From assembly GCA_037146835.1 (NCBI GenBank), contig JBAWWI010000069.1:1-10996 (forward strand): a DNA stretch of 10,996 bases, written 5' to 3'. Shown here piece by piece: positions 1 to 6,915 of this stretch. A model generated the notes under the pieces. It worked only from the letters and a program-made list of their open reading frames with translations. It was not told where the DNA came from and searched no databases. A program made the translations under genes and the position numbers. How positions within the stretch are numbered: position 1 is the first letter of the stretch; each line of letters opens with the position of its first letter. The stretch comes from IMCC26256 sp037146835. Its GTDB lineage: Bacteria > Actinomycetota > Acidimicrobiia > IMCC26256.

Positions 1-1725
1 GGCGCAAGTGCAGCTCCAGCATTCGCTCACGCTGCACTCGAGTCAACAGTGCCGGCCCAAGGTGCACTTCTGAAGAATTCCCCTCCGCTAATAGACCTCC
101 GTTTTAGCGAGCCAATCAGCGTGAGCCCAGAATCGGTGCGCATAATTGCTTCGAGTGGCGAGACGATAAAGACGGTTCCCCCGACAGGCGTGCCAGGGTC
201 GCCAGGAATTATGCGCCAGCGCGTGCCGGTACTTAAGAACGGCACCTACGTCGTGACATGGCGCATTGTCTCCGCAGATTCACATCCGGTGCGCGGAGCC
301 TTCACATTCTCAGTAGGAGAAATTTCAAGCGGAGGCGCAGGCAAGAATATTGCTGACGATTTTCTCTCCGGGGGAACGACTAAACGCAGCGTTGATATTA
401 CATACGCAGTTGTACGTGGCCTCGTCTATCTTGCGATGGCGATACTCATAGGTGGGCTGTTCGCCTCAATCTTTGTCTGGCGCCAAGCAATTGCACACAA
501 GAGGGTTCGCCGACTTCTCTGGACTGCATGGAGCGGACTTCTATTTCTGACCATCGTTGGTTTCGGGCTCCAAGGTAGTTACGCCGCTGGAGAGAATTTA
601 CCGGGGATGTTTGACCCGTCGCTGTGGTCAAATACTTGGTCCTCGCGAATAGGCACAGTTCTATTCATTCGAGTGTTGATTGTTCTGGCGCTTCTCCCGT
701 CAATGTTGCTGATCAAGAAGCCTGAGCGCAAGGGTTGGTGGGCTCCTTTAACCGTTGTGCTCCTAATCGGTATCGCCATTACTCCTGGTCTTGGCGGCCA
801 CGCATCCGTTGGCTCTCAGAGTTGGATTGCAATGTTCGCTGATGCAGTCCATGTTCTTGCCATGAGCGCGTGGATGGGGGGGCTTATTCTCCTAGTTGTT
901 CTCGCCACCTCAGGCCATACCGAAGAGGCCCTCGAGTCGATGCCCATATGGTCTCGCGTAGCAACTCTCTCAGTGCTCTTAGTAACCCTCACTGGGGTTG
1001 CTCGCGGCTATCGCGAGTTAGGTGGATTGTCCGACATTCTTGGCTCAACATATGGGCGCCTCCTGTCTTTGAAAGTCGGCTTGGTGCTAGTGGCCTTACT
1101 CCTTGCAACCCTTGCGCGAGATGCAGTGCAGCGCCGTTGGGAACTCGATCCCGAGGAGTTGGCCGCCGCCGATGAAGAGCGCGAAGCTCTGATATCCGCC
1201 GGGGAGAAGCTTCCGAAGCGTCGCGGCCATTCGCTGGTCCCTGACGAGACTGGAGTCTCCGCACTCACGTATGTGTTGCCTGAGGCAACTGCGCGTCGGC
1301 GCTTGTTGCGTAGTGTTTTTGCAGAGGTCTCAATACTTGTGTTCGTCATCGGCGTCACCGCCGTACTGGTAAACACTGCTCCGGCCCAGAGTGCACAGAG
1401 TGGGCCTTGGGCTGCGACGCTCGAGGTAGGCAAACTTCTAGCTGATGTAAATGTGAGCCCGGCGCGTACCGGTGCAAATGAAGTGCACCTCACTCTCAAT
1501 GCCCGTGGTGGCGGCCCTGCGCAGGTTCTAGATGTCGCCGTGGAGTTCTCATTGCCCTCGGCAGATATTGCCCCTATTGATGTAGAGATGCGCAGCGCAG
1601 GCATAGCGCACTACACCTCCGTGGGGTTCACTCCTCCGGTGGCTGGCGAATGGACGATGACGCTCAAGGTGCTTGTTGATCCGATAACGGAGGAGAGCGC
1701 TACCGCAACCGTCCCCATTCGGTAG
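1..1725 (+). CDS. copCD: CopC-CopD-YtkA fusion, copper resistance/uptake membrane protein (5' end outside window)
   Basis: The frame is open from base 1 and the gene starts upstream. The first codons read GASAAPAFAHAALESTVPAQG, the end of a signal peptide followed by mature CopC, so a GTG at 49 is not the real start. The CopC domain (to about base 320) keeps the N-terminal His (codon 28-30) and the Asp-x-His pair of ADSHPVRG (277-279 and 283-285); in the family these form the Cu(II) site. About eight hydrophobic helices follow (roughly 405-1380), forming a CopD domain with GLGGHAS and the His of ADAVHVLAMSAWMGG. The last ~100 residues, after a final helix, are outside the membrane and resemble a YtkA-like beta domain. 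Copper binding and transport across the cytoplasmic membrane is the family role; import versus tolerance cannot be told apart here. It ends in TAG, 5 bp from the convergent Fur gene. Confidence 0.9.
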   Translation, partial: GASAAPAFAHAALESTVPAQGALLKNSPPLIDLRFSEPISVSPESVRIIASSGETIKTVPPTGVPGSPGIMRQRVPVLKNGTYVVTWRIVSADSHPVRGAFTFSVGEISSGGAGKNIADDFLSGGTTKRSVDITYAVVRGLVYLAMAILIGGLFASIFVWRQAIAHKRVRRLLWTAWSGLLFLTIVGFGLQGSYAAGENLPGMFDPSLWSNTWSSRIGTVLFIRVLIVLALLPSMLLIKKPERKGWWAPLTVVLLIGIAITPGLGGHASVGSQSWIAMFADAVHVLAMSAWMGGLILLVVLATSGHTEEALESMPIWSRVATLSVLLVTLTGVARGYRELGGLSDILGSTYGRLLSLKVGLVLVALLLATLARDAVQRRWELDPEELAAADEEREALISAGEKLPKRRGHSLVPDETGVSALTYVLPEATARRRLLRSVFAEVSILVFVIGVTAVLVNTAPAQSAQSGPWAATLEVGKLLADVNVSPARTGANEVHLTLNARGGGPAQVLDVAVEFSLPSADIAPIDVEMRSAGIAHYTSVGFTPPVAGEWTMTLKVLVDPITEESATATVPIR

Positions 1726-1730
1726 AGGCG

Positions 1731-2174
1731 CTACTTAATCGTCGCGCACTTGGAGCAGACGCCTACTAAATCAACACGGTGATGGCGCACTAGAAATCCG
1801 TGCGAGACCTCAATCTCAGCAACTGCTTTATCGACTGCACTCTCTAAGCCTGGCGGGGCGTCGACGTCCTCGACTGCGCCACATCGGTCGCAGATCAGGT
1901 GGTGGTGATGCTCTGTTAGGTCCTCGGCGAGTTCGAATCGAGCAAATTCATCTACGCCGCCTACGCGCCGGACCACGTTTGCTTGCTCGAGAGCGAGAAG
2001 ATTGCGGTAGGCGCTGCTCTGGGCGAGAGTTGGGCGCTCCTTCAAAATTTCAGGGAGGGTCATGGGCCTAGAGGCATCGCTCAGAATCTCAACTAAAGCC
2101 TCGCGATTACGCGTCACTCGCTGGTTCGCGCCGTGAAGTCTCTGAATTACTGCGACGCGGAGATCGTTAAGCAT
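1731..2174 (-). CDS. Fur-family metal-responsive transcriptional repressor
   Basis: 147 residues, normal Fur length. The N-terminal winged helix (about residues 15-75) includes LAQSSAYRNLLALEQANVVRRV, the recognition-helix region. The dimerisation domain follows with the hallmark HHHHLICDRCGAVEDVD near residue 90 and two CxxC pairs (CDRC and CSKC near the C-terminus), typical of Fur proteins with a structural zinc site. Whether it senses Zn (Zur), Fe (Fur), Mn or peroxide (PerR) cannot be decided from these motifs; the two CxxC pairs and actinobacterial background lean towards a Zur-like type. There is no Shine-Dalgarno; TACACT lies 6 nt before the ATG on the minus strand, which fits a leaderless transcript. 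It converges with copCD and diverges from the SirB1-like gene. Confidence 0.9.
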   Translation of the reverse strand: MLNDLRVAVIQRLHGANQRVTRNREALVEILSDASRPMTLPEILKERPTLAQSSAYRNLLALEQANVVRRVGGVDEFARFELAEDLTEHHHHLICDRCGAVEDVDAPPGLESAVDKAVAEIEVSHGFLVRHHRVDLVGVCSKCATIK

Positions 2175-2210
2175 GTTTTTAGTGTAGATGCAAGGGTACG
2201 GTCTACCCCT
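2175..2210. promoter_or_regulatory. Divergent leaderless promoters of fur and the SirB1-like gene
   Basis: Only 36 bp separate the fur ATG (minus, 2172-2174) from the GTG at 2211. On the minus strand TACACT (plus coordinates 2181-2186) is 6 nt from the fur ATG. On the plus strand TACGGT (2197-2202) is 8 nt from GTG 2211. Both spacings put transcription starts at or near the start codons. The two hexamers are 10 bp apart and are covered by an inverted repeat GTAGA-N13-TCTAC (2184-2188 and 2202-2206), a possible operator. Clear -35 elements are not visible. Promoter calls are inferences from position and hexamer shape. Confidence 0.4.
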
Positions 2211-3017
2211 GTGGACTGGGATGCCGCGCCGGCGACGCTGCGCTTTATCGAAGAGATTGCACTAGGCGACTCGATGAGCCTTGATGTGGCTGCCATGGCG
2301 ATCGCCGCCCATGCCTACCCCGGGCTAGATATCGACTCCGAGATAGATGTTCTGGATCGCATCGCATCACACCCGATTCTCCACGCAGACGGGTTCGATG
2401 CGCTCGGGCTCGCTCAGTACCTATTTGCGACCGGCGAATTTTTAGGCAATACGGCTGTCTATGACGATCCTCGGAATTCATTTCTAAATGACGTCCTCTC
2501 GCGACGTCTAGGCATACCGATAACGCTGGCCGTTGTGATGATGGAGGTTGGGCGCAGAGTCGGCATCACTCTGGTAGGTATCGGAATGCCAGGCCACTTC
2601 CTGGTTAGGGAAGCTCGATCAGCTGAGCGCTTCTTCGATCCATTTAACGGTGGCAAGCAATTAGATGAAGACGATTGCCGTGAGCACTTTCATGCGATCG
2701 CCGGCGGTGACGCCCCCTGGCATCCAGCATTCCTGAACCCGGTTGGTCCGCGGGAAATTATTCTGCGAATGCTCACCAATATTCAACAAGGTGCGATGCG
2801 TAGGAGAATGCCGGAGGCCATCTGGAGTGCGCGCCTGCGCTTGCTTATCCCTGGGCTAGCGGCTCAGGAAATTCGCCAGAGCGCGGATGTTTTGGGTGGG
2901 TTTGGGCGCCACATTGAGGCAGCCCGAGCGCTCGAGGCCCTTGCGGCTGTGCTCCCCGATGATGAGGCGGCACTGATCGTCATCGAGGCCAACGGATGGC
3001 GAGCGCAGGCAAATTAG
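2211..3017 (+). CDS. SirB1-family transglutaminase-like protein
   Basis: 268 residues from GTG 2211. The frame stays open back to a GTG at 2133, but that start lies inside fur and would overlap it head to head; 2211 has a leaderless-type -10 before it and leaves a family-like N-terminus. The body carries the SirB1/transglutaminase-like signature: FLGNTAVYDDPRNSFLNDVL, RRLGIPITLAVVMMEVGRR, GIGMPGHFLVR and FFDPFNGGKQLDEDDCREHF. The C-terminal ~70 residues are helical and resemble the TPR-like tail of the family (ARALEALAAVLPDD). The biochemical activity is unproven; the family occurs widely in bacteria, and the SirB1 name comes from an old locus name and implies no function. It is followed after 63 bp by the DksA-like gene. 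Confidence 0.85.
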   Translation: MDWDAAPATLRFIEEIALGDSMSLDVAAMAIAAHAYPGLDIDSEIDVLDRIASHPILHADGFDALGLAQYLFATGEFLGNTAVYDDPRNSFLNDVLSRRLGIPITLAVVMMEVGRRVGITLVGIGMPGHFLVREARSAERFFDPFNGGKQLDEDDCREHFHAIAGGDAPWHPAFLNPVGPREIILRMLTNIQQGAMRRRMPEAIWSARLRLLIPGLAAQEIRQSADVLGGFGRHIEAARALEALAAVLPDDEAALIVIEANGWRAQAN

Positions 3018-3067
3018 ACATTCCTCTTCAGCGCTCCCTCGTCCCTGCGCTGCTGCTCCGCGCTCGC

Positions 3068-3080
3068 TAACCTGCGCGTC
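3068..3080 (+). promoter_or_regulatory. Putative leaderless -10 element of the DksA-like gene
   Basis: TAACCT at 3068-3073 is followed by exactly 7 nt and the ATG at 3081, with no purine-rich ribosome binding site. This is the TAnnnT-to-ATG spacing expected of actinobacterial leaderless transcripts. The same hexamer occurs before the rsiG-like gene and a near copy (TACCCT, also 7 nt) before proC. Confidence 0.4.
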
Positions 3081-3437
3081 ATGGATAATGAGGAAGCACG
3101 CAAACATTTAGAGGATGACGCGGTGAGGGTCGGCGATCTAATCGGCGGGATTCGCGATGAAATTCTCGCGGCCGGAGCAGCTGGAGATGGATCCCCGTCT
3201 GGCCGAGCGGAGCCTCAGGAGGAGTCCGGTAGCGAACTCTTCGAGAGGGAGAAGGAACTCTCAATTCTTGAGAGCCTCGAGAAAGAATTAGCAGAGATAC
3301 AAGCCGCTATTGAGCGAATAGAGAGCGGCACCTACGGCATAGACGAACGAACAGGTGCCCCAATCAATCCGGCACGACTCGAGGCTATGCCTACAGCGCG
3401 TACGAATATCGATAGCGAATCAACGCGGCGTGATTAA
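3081..3437 (+). CDS. DksA/TraR-like protein lacking the zinc-finger cysteines
   Basis: 118 residues. The N-terminal two thirds are acidic and helical (a probable coiled coil around residues 50-82, ELFEREKELSILESLEKELA), as in DksA. The C-terminus aligns well with the DksA/TraR zinc finger: RIESGTYGIDERTGAPINPARLEA, then MPTARTNIDS. All four metal cysteines are replaced: Asp88 and Thr91 for the first pair, Asn109 and Ser112 for the second. The GTYG, Gly92, Pro94-Ile95 and RLEA framework is intact. It may bind RNA polymerase like other DksA-type proteins but should fold without zinc; the role is unknown. It stands between the SirB1-like and MaoC genes with its own putative promoter. Family assignment is secure, function is not. 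Confidence 0.8.
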   Translation: MDNEEARKHLEDDAVRVGDLIGGIRDEILAAGAAGDGSPSGRAEPQEESGSELFEREKELSILESLEKELAEIQAAIERIESGTYGIDERTGAPINPARLEAMPTARTNIDSESTRRD

Positions 3438-3487
3438 CAGTCTCGATTAAGCGGTTACTTTTATTTTGGATTTCTAAATACAGGAGG
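3434..3487 (+). promoter_or_regulatory. Possible promoter and strong ribosome binding site of the MaoC gene
   Basis: An AT-rich island separates the two genes. TTAACA (3434-3439) and TACTTT (3456-3461) are spaced 16 bp and could be -35 and -10 elements; the first overlaps the TAA stop of the upstream gene. AGGAGG (3482-3487) is a full Shine-Dalgarno, 5 nt before ATG 3493, so this gene, unlike several neighbours, has a leader. The ribosome binding site is clear; the promoter hexamers are tentative. Confidence 0.45.
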
Positions 3488-3492
3488 CACCG

Positions 3493-4347
3493 ATGCAGTT
3501 TGGACTTGAGTCGTTAGGCGAGTGGAGCGAGGCCGTTAACTCGGAGATTGATGCGGAGAGCATCAAAGCCTATGCAGCAGCAACAAATGACCCGATTGCA
3601 GTGCATCTATCGGGCGAGCAGGCACCTCCGGTTTATGCAGTGGTACCGGTGTGGGGAGTCATGAGCACAGCGATGATGGGAGTAGTTCCCGCCGATGCAC
3701 TTATGACGGTTGTACATGGCGAGCAGGACATGCGCTTCCATCGTCAAGTAACTGCAGGTATGACACTTCGCTCTATCGCGTCACCGATCGGTGTGCATGT
3801 AAAGCCAAACGGCACAACTGTGGTTGTCCGCGTTGACTCTCGCGATGTATTCGACGACTCGCTAGTAGTTGAGCAGTATGTAACGACTTTCTATCGCGGG
3901 ATTACCGGTGGAGAGGGAGCCGGCCTTACAGCTCCGGATCACAGGCTCAGTGATCAAACAATGGCGGCCGATCCAGTCGCGACTTTTGAGCAGACGATCG
4001 ATACCGACCAAACTTTTCGCTACGCGGATGCCTCAGGGGATCGGATGCCGATTCACCTTGACGTTGATTTTGCAACCAAGGTCGGGCTCCCCGGGATCAT
4101 TATCCACGGACTCTGCACCATGGCGTTTACATCTTGGGCTGCTATTGAGTCCGTGGCTGCAGGAGACCCAACTCGACTCCGGCGCTTAGCTGTTCGTTTC
4201 TCAAAGCCGGTGCTTCCAGGGCAGACGATTGTCAGCACCTTCTGGGCAGCCGGCGAGGTTGAGGGAGCGAAGGTCTTCGGTTTTGAGACTCGTACCTCGG
4301 ATGGCGATCTCGTAATAAAGGATGGCCTCGTAGAGGTCGCCAACTGA
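3493..4347 (+). CDS. MaoC-family (R)-specific hydratase/dehydratase, double hotdog
   Basis: 284 residues, the usual length for a two-hotdog MaoC protein. The N-terminal half (about 1-140) looks like a FAS1-type dehydratase N-domain. The C-terminal half (about 150-284) has the hydratase-2 motif YADASGDRMPIHLDVDFA followed by VGLPGIIIHGLCTMAF. Asp and His of GD-xx-PIH are the expected catalytic pair. The common Asn of GDxNPIH is Met here. Family members hydrate trans-2-enoyl-CoA, or dehydrate 3-hydroxyacyl-CoA/ACP, in fatty-acid or polyketide metabolism in the cytoplasm. No other lipid gene is in the window, so the substrate is not indicated. The TGA stop overlaps the likely CTG start of the MoaD-like gene by 4 bp. 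Confidence 0.85.
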   Translation: MQFGLESLGEWSEAVNSEIDAESIKAYAAATNDPIAVHLSGEQAPPVYAVVPVWGVMSTAMMGVVPADALMTVVHGEQDMRFHRQVTAGMTLRSIASPIGVHVKPNGTTVVVRVDSRDVFDDSLVVEQYVTTFYRGITGGEGAGLTAPDHRLSDQTMAADPVATFEQTIDTDQTFRYADASGDRMPIHLDVDFATKVGLPGIIIHGLCTMAFTSWAAIESVAAGDPTRLRRLAVRFSKPVLPGQTIVSTFWAAGEVEGAKVFGFETRTSDGDLVIKDGLVEVAN

Positions 4348-4595
4348 GCGAGACAGCCCGGCTGCGGCTCTTCGCCTCGGCTCGGGTGGCGGCTGGGTCG
4401 TCAGAGGTTGAGATCCCAGTCGGGGTTCTCGGCGAGATTATCGAGGCTGCCTGCAGCCGATTTGGGCCAGCTTTTGCCGAGGTTGTAAAAATTTCGCGTA
4501 TCTGGGTCAATGGAGAAGAACCTTTTCTGGGCCTAGCGACTCAGATCAAACCTGGGGACGAGGTAGCGGTTCTCCCTCCGGTGAGCGGCGGCTAG
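4344..4595 (+). CDS. moaD: MoaD/ThiS-like sulfur carrier protein (probable CTG start)
   Basis: The product ends in VAVLPPVSGG, the MoaD-type tail whose C-terminal Gly-Gly is adenylated and thiocarboxylated in molybdopterin synthesis. The beta-grasp fold needs a first strand; in frame upstream of GTG 4386 the codons encode LRLFASARVAAGSSEVEI, matching strand 1 of MoaD. No ATG, GTG or TTG lies in this frame between the MaoC 3' end and GTG 4386. CTG 4344 overlaps the MaoC stop as CTGA, has GAGGT (4333-4337) 6 nt upstream, and gives 83 residues (E. coli MoaD has 81). GTG 4386 would delete strand 1. No other molybdenum cofactor gene is in the window, so a different sulfur-transfer pathway remains possible. 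Confidence 0.8.
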   Translation: MSETARLRLFASARVAAGSSEVEIPVGVLGEIIEAACSRFGPAFAEVVKISRIWVNGEEPFLGLATQIKPGDEVAVLPPVSGG

Positions 4596-4617
4596 CACTA
4601 AAGCAGTGGCGGGGCGG

Positions 4618-4632
4618 TAACCTGTCAGGACC
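4618..4632 (+). promoter_or_regulatory. Putative -10 element of the rsiG-xre-mshA cluster
   Basis: TAACCT (4618-4623) lies 9 nt before ATG 4633, allowing a leaderless or 1-3 nt leader transcript. AGGA at 4627-4630 is too close to the ATG (2 nt) to be a useful ribosome binding site. No convincing -35 is seen. Confidence 0.35.
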
Positions 4633-5148
4633 ATGGCCGAATACGTACGTCGCATCGACAAGATCCTCGCCCCAGAGCATGTTGCTGGATTGGAGGCGCG
4701 CTCCCTCGATGAGATTCGAGCCCTTCGCAAGGAGGCATCCGAGGTCGAGACCGAGGTCTCGTACGTGCGTCGCCTTGCGCAGGCCCGTGGTGAGATTCTG
4801 AAGGCAGAGATCGACCGACGGAGCGCAGGCGGATCGCTCGCCGACCTCATTGCGCGCCTCCCCGAGATTCTCAGCGACCGCGGTCCTCGCCCCGCACCTG
4901 CATCAGTTCGTGTACCCGAAGTGCTCGCACCTTCGATGAGCATTACGTGGAGCCGGGGTACTGAACACTTGATCGCCGACGACACCCTCGCCAATCTCCC
5001 GCTCCTCTCTGACGAGGAGTTGAGTGAGGCGGTAGACGCCCTAAAAACCCTCGAGAGCGAGGTCTCCGATACTCGGAGGCAGCTGCACCGCGTAATTGAT
5101 GCATTCGATTCCGTACTCGGTGCGCGAATCGCAGACGCTGGGTCCTGA
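4633..5148 (+). CDS. rsiG: RsiG-like c-di-GMP-responsive anti-sigma factor candidate
   Basis: 171 residues, predicted as two long helices (about 23-62 and 126-165) joined by a Pro-rich linker, the antiparallel coiled coil of Streptomyces RsiG. RsiG sequesters sigma WhiG when loaded with c-di-GMP, and its binding motif is E(x3)S(x2)R(x3)Q(x3)D on each helix. Helix 1 has E39, S43, R46, Q50 and Glu54 where Asp is usual. Helix 2 has E141, S145, R148, His152 where Gln is usual, and D156. So both motifs are recognisable and each has one substitution. No sigma factor gene is in the window. It ends 3 bp before the XRE gene and likely shares a transcript with it and mshA. The RsiG family call is good; ligand and target are inferred. 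Confidence 0.8.
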   Translation: MAEYVRRIDKILAPEHVAGLEARSLDEIRALRKEASEVETEVSYVRRLAQARGEILKAEIDRRSAGGSLADLIARLPEILSDRGPRPAPASVRVPEVLAPSMSITWSRGTEHLIADDTLANLPLLSDEELSEAVDALKTLESEVSDTRRQLHRVIDAFDSVLGARIADAGS

Positions 5149-5151
5149 GCA

Positions 5152-5649
5152 ATGGCTGCAACCGATGGCCTCGAGGCCAGGCTGCGCGATCTCGGCGGGT
5201 TTATCCGCGAGCAGCGCCATCACGATCGCATCTCCCTCCGCAAACTTAGCGAACTAGCCGGCATCTCCAATCCCTACTTGAGTCAGATCGAGCGCGGACT
5301 CCGGAAGCCAAGCGCGGAGATTCTTCAATCCATTGCGCGCGGCCTGCAGATATCTGCTGAGACTCTCTATGTTCGCGCTGGGATCCTCGACGAGCATGAG
5401 GAGGCTGATCTTGCAGAGCACATCTCGCGAGATCCGAACCTAAATGACCGTCAGAAGCAGACACTCCTAGAGATCTATAACTCCTTCCGCAGCGAGCGAG
5501 CAGAGGCCCCTGCAACCTCTGATGCATCTGAGGGCAGTGCGGGTGGCGGAGACGTCGAGCAAGTAACCGAGCCAGTAGTCGAGCCAGAACATGCAGCAGA
5601 ATCGGCGCCTACTACTGTGCTGCCCGCATCATTGCGAGCAGTGCTGTGA
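5152..5649 (+). CDS. XRE-family transcriptional regulator
   Basis: 165 residues. The HTH_3/Cro-C1 type domain spans about residues 12-70 (LGGFIREQRHHDRISLRKLS, then ELAGISNPYLSQIERGLRKP). The strongly conserved sequence around it is like an actinobacterial regulator family known from streptomycetes. Residues 80-120 are helical and acidic, and the last ~45 are a low-complexity Glu/Ala/Val/Thr tail. There is no good ribosome binding site; its start is 3 bp after the rsiG-like stop and its stop overlaps the mshA start (GTGA), which suggests translational coupling. It probably regulates the cluster or nearby genes; the target is unknown. Confidence 0.85.
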   Translation: MAATDGLEARLRDLGGFIREQRHHDRISLRKLSELAGISNPYLSQIERGLRKPSAEILQSIARGLQISAETLYVRAGILDEHEEADLAEHISRDPNLNDRQKQTLLEIYNSFRSERAEAPATSDASEGSAGGGDVEQVTEPVVEPEHAAESAPTTVLPASLRAVL

Positions 5650-6881
5650 AGTCGCCTCAGCGCGTAGCCATCCTTAGTCTCCACACCTCCCCCCTTGCTC
5701 AGCCTGGGTTGAATGACGGAGGCGGAATGAACGTCTACGTGCGTGCGCTCGCATCTTCGCTGGCGCGCGCTGGAGTTGAGTGCGATGTATTGACCCGCTC
5801 TGATGCACCGGGCCTCGATCCAATCGTCGATGTCGAGCCTGGCTTCCGCGTTGTCCATCTTGATGCTGGACCAACCGCCCCAGTTAGTAAGCATGATTTG
5901 GTTGAGTTGATCGACCCTATGACCGAAGCGGCGCTGAAGCATCTCTCAGGCCCCAATTCGGCGGATGTTATACACGCCAACTACTGGATCTCTGGAGCAG
6001 TTGGTCACAAACTCAAGCATGAATTAGATACTCCACTAGCTGCAACTTTTCATACTTTGGCGCGTGTTAAGGCAGATGCAGGGATCGACGACGATGTTGA
6101 TGATCGCACTCGAATTGAGCACGAGGTAATTGAGTGTGCAGATTTGATGCTTGCATCTACCGATGCAGAGGTGGATCAACTCGTTGATCTATATGGCGGG
6201 AGTCGGGAACGTATAGCTGTAGTCCCACCAGGGGTCGACCACGAGCGCTTTAACCCGGGCACGCGCGCGGACCGTGCGGCAGTGAGATCAATGCTCGGGC
6301 TCGGTGATCGCCCAACCTTGTTGTTCGCTGGTCGAATTCAAGCGCTAAAGGGTGCAGACCTAGCCATTAGGGCGTTGGCCGCTCTAAACAATCCCGAGGC
6401 GCTGCTCCTAATAGTTGGAGGCCCAAGCGGCCTAGAGGGTGAGCGCGAACTCGCAAAACTTCATGCACAGGTCGGAGAGCTGGGGCTGAGCAACCAGGTT
6501 CGGTTCATGCTTCCTCAGGCGCACGACTTGCTTGCGGGGCTATACCGTGCAGCAGATGTCTGTGTTGTCCCGAGCCGCGCAGAGTCTTTTGGTCTAGTTG
6601 CATTAGAGGCAGCAGCATGTGGAACGCCAGTTGTTGCAGCAGCTGTCGGCGGGCTTACCTCAATTGTCGAGGATGGCAAGACCGGGTTTCTAGTTGAGTC
6701 GAGAGATGCGCTGGCATTCGCTGCGCCGATTCAGCGTTTGATTGCAGATCGATCCTTTGCTCAATTAATGGGTGAAGCGGCAGAGCAGAGATCGCGCAGG
6801 TATGCGTGGACAATGACCGCAGCGCGCTTGCGCCTCCTATTCGGCGAACTTTCACTCCGTGAGCCAACTTTCTGCCAGTGA
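5646..6881 (+). CDS. mshA: MshA, D-inositol-3-phosphate glycosyltransferase (mycothiol synthesis)
   Basis: 411 residues, GT-B fold, family GT4. The N-terminus RVAILSLHTSPLAQPG then DGGGMNVYVRAL is characteristic of MshA, as are HANYWISGAVGHKL and FHTLARVKADAG. The C-terminal domain has LLFAGRIQALKGADLAIRAL and the EX7E motif E313-SFGLVAL-E321, followed by ACGTPVVAAAVGG for UDP-sugar binding. MshA transfers GlcNAc from UDP-GlcNAc to 1L-myo-inositol-1-phosphate, the first committed step to mycothiol, the main low-molecular-weight thiol of actinobacteria. The GTG start overlaps the XRE stop by 4 bp. The other mycothiol genes (mshB, mshC, mshD) are not in the window, as is usual since they are scattered in actinobacterial genomes. 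Confidence 0.93.
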   Translation: MKSPQRVAILSLHTSPLAQPGLNDGGGMNVYVRALASSLARAGVECDVLTRSDAPGLDPIVDVEPGFRVVHLDAGPTAPVSKHDLVELIDPMTEAALKHLSGPNSADVIHANYWISGAVGHKLKHELDTPLAATFHTLARVKADAGIDDDVDDRTRIEHEVIECADLMLASTDAEVDQLVDLYGGSRERIAVVPPGVDHERFNPGTRADRAAVRSMLGLGDRPTLLFAGRIQALKGADLAIRALAALNNPEALLLIVGGPSGLEGERELAKLHAQVGELGLSNQVRFMLPQAHDLLAGLYRAADVCVVPSRAESFGLVALEAAACGTPVVAAAVGGLTSIVEDGKTGFLVESRDALAFAAPIQRLIADRSFAQLMGEAAEQRSRRYAWTMTAARLRLLFGELSLREPTFCQ

Positions 6882-6915
6882 CGCAGATTCGTATGCAGGC
6901 CTTGGATAAGCGAGA

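Noticed and set aside
49..51. GTG as start of the copper protein
   Set aside because: The frame is open to base 1 and encodes the end of a signal peptide and the copper-ligand His of mature CopC before this codon, so the gene begins outside the window.
2133..2210. GTG 2133 as start of the SirB1-like gene
   Set aside because: It would place the 5' end inside the fur coding region and cross the fur promoter; GTG 2211 has a suitable -10 spacing and keeps the conserved domain.
4599..4620. WhiG/FliA-type promoter before the rsiG-like gene (TAAA and GGCGGTAA)
   Set aside because: The -10-like octamer matches GCCGATAA at 6 of 8 positions, but the spacer is about 10 nt rather than the usual 15, so self-control by a WhiG-type sigma is not supported.
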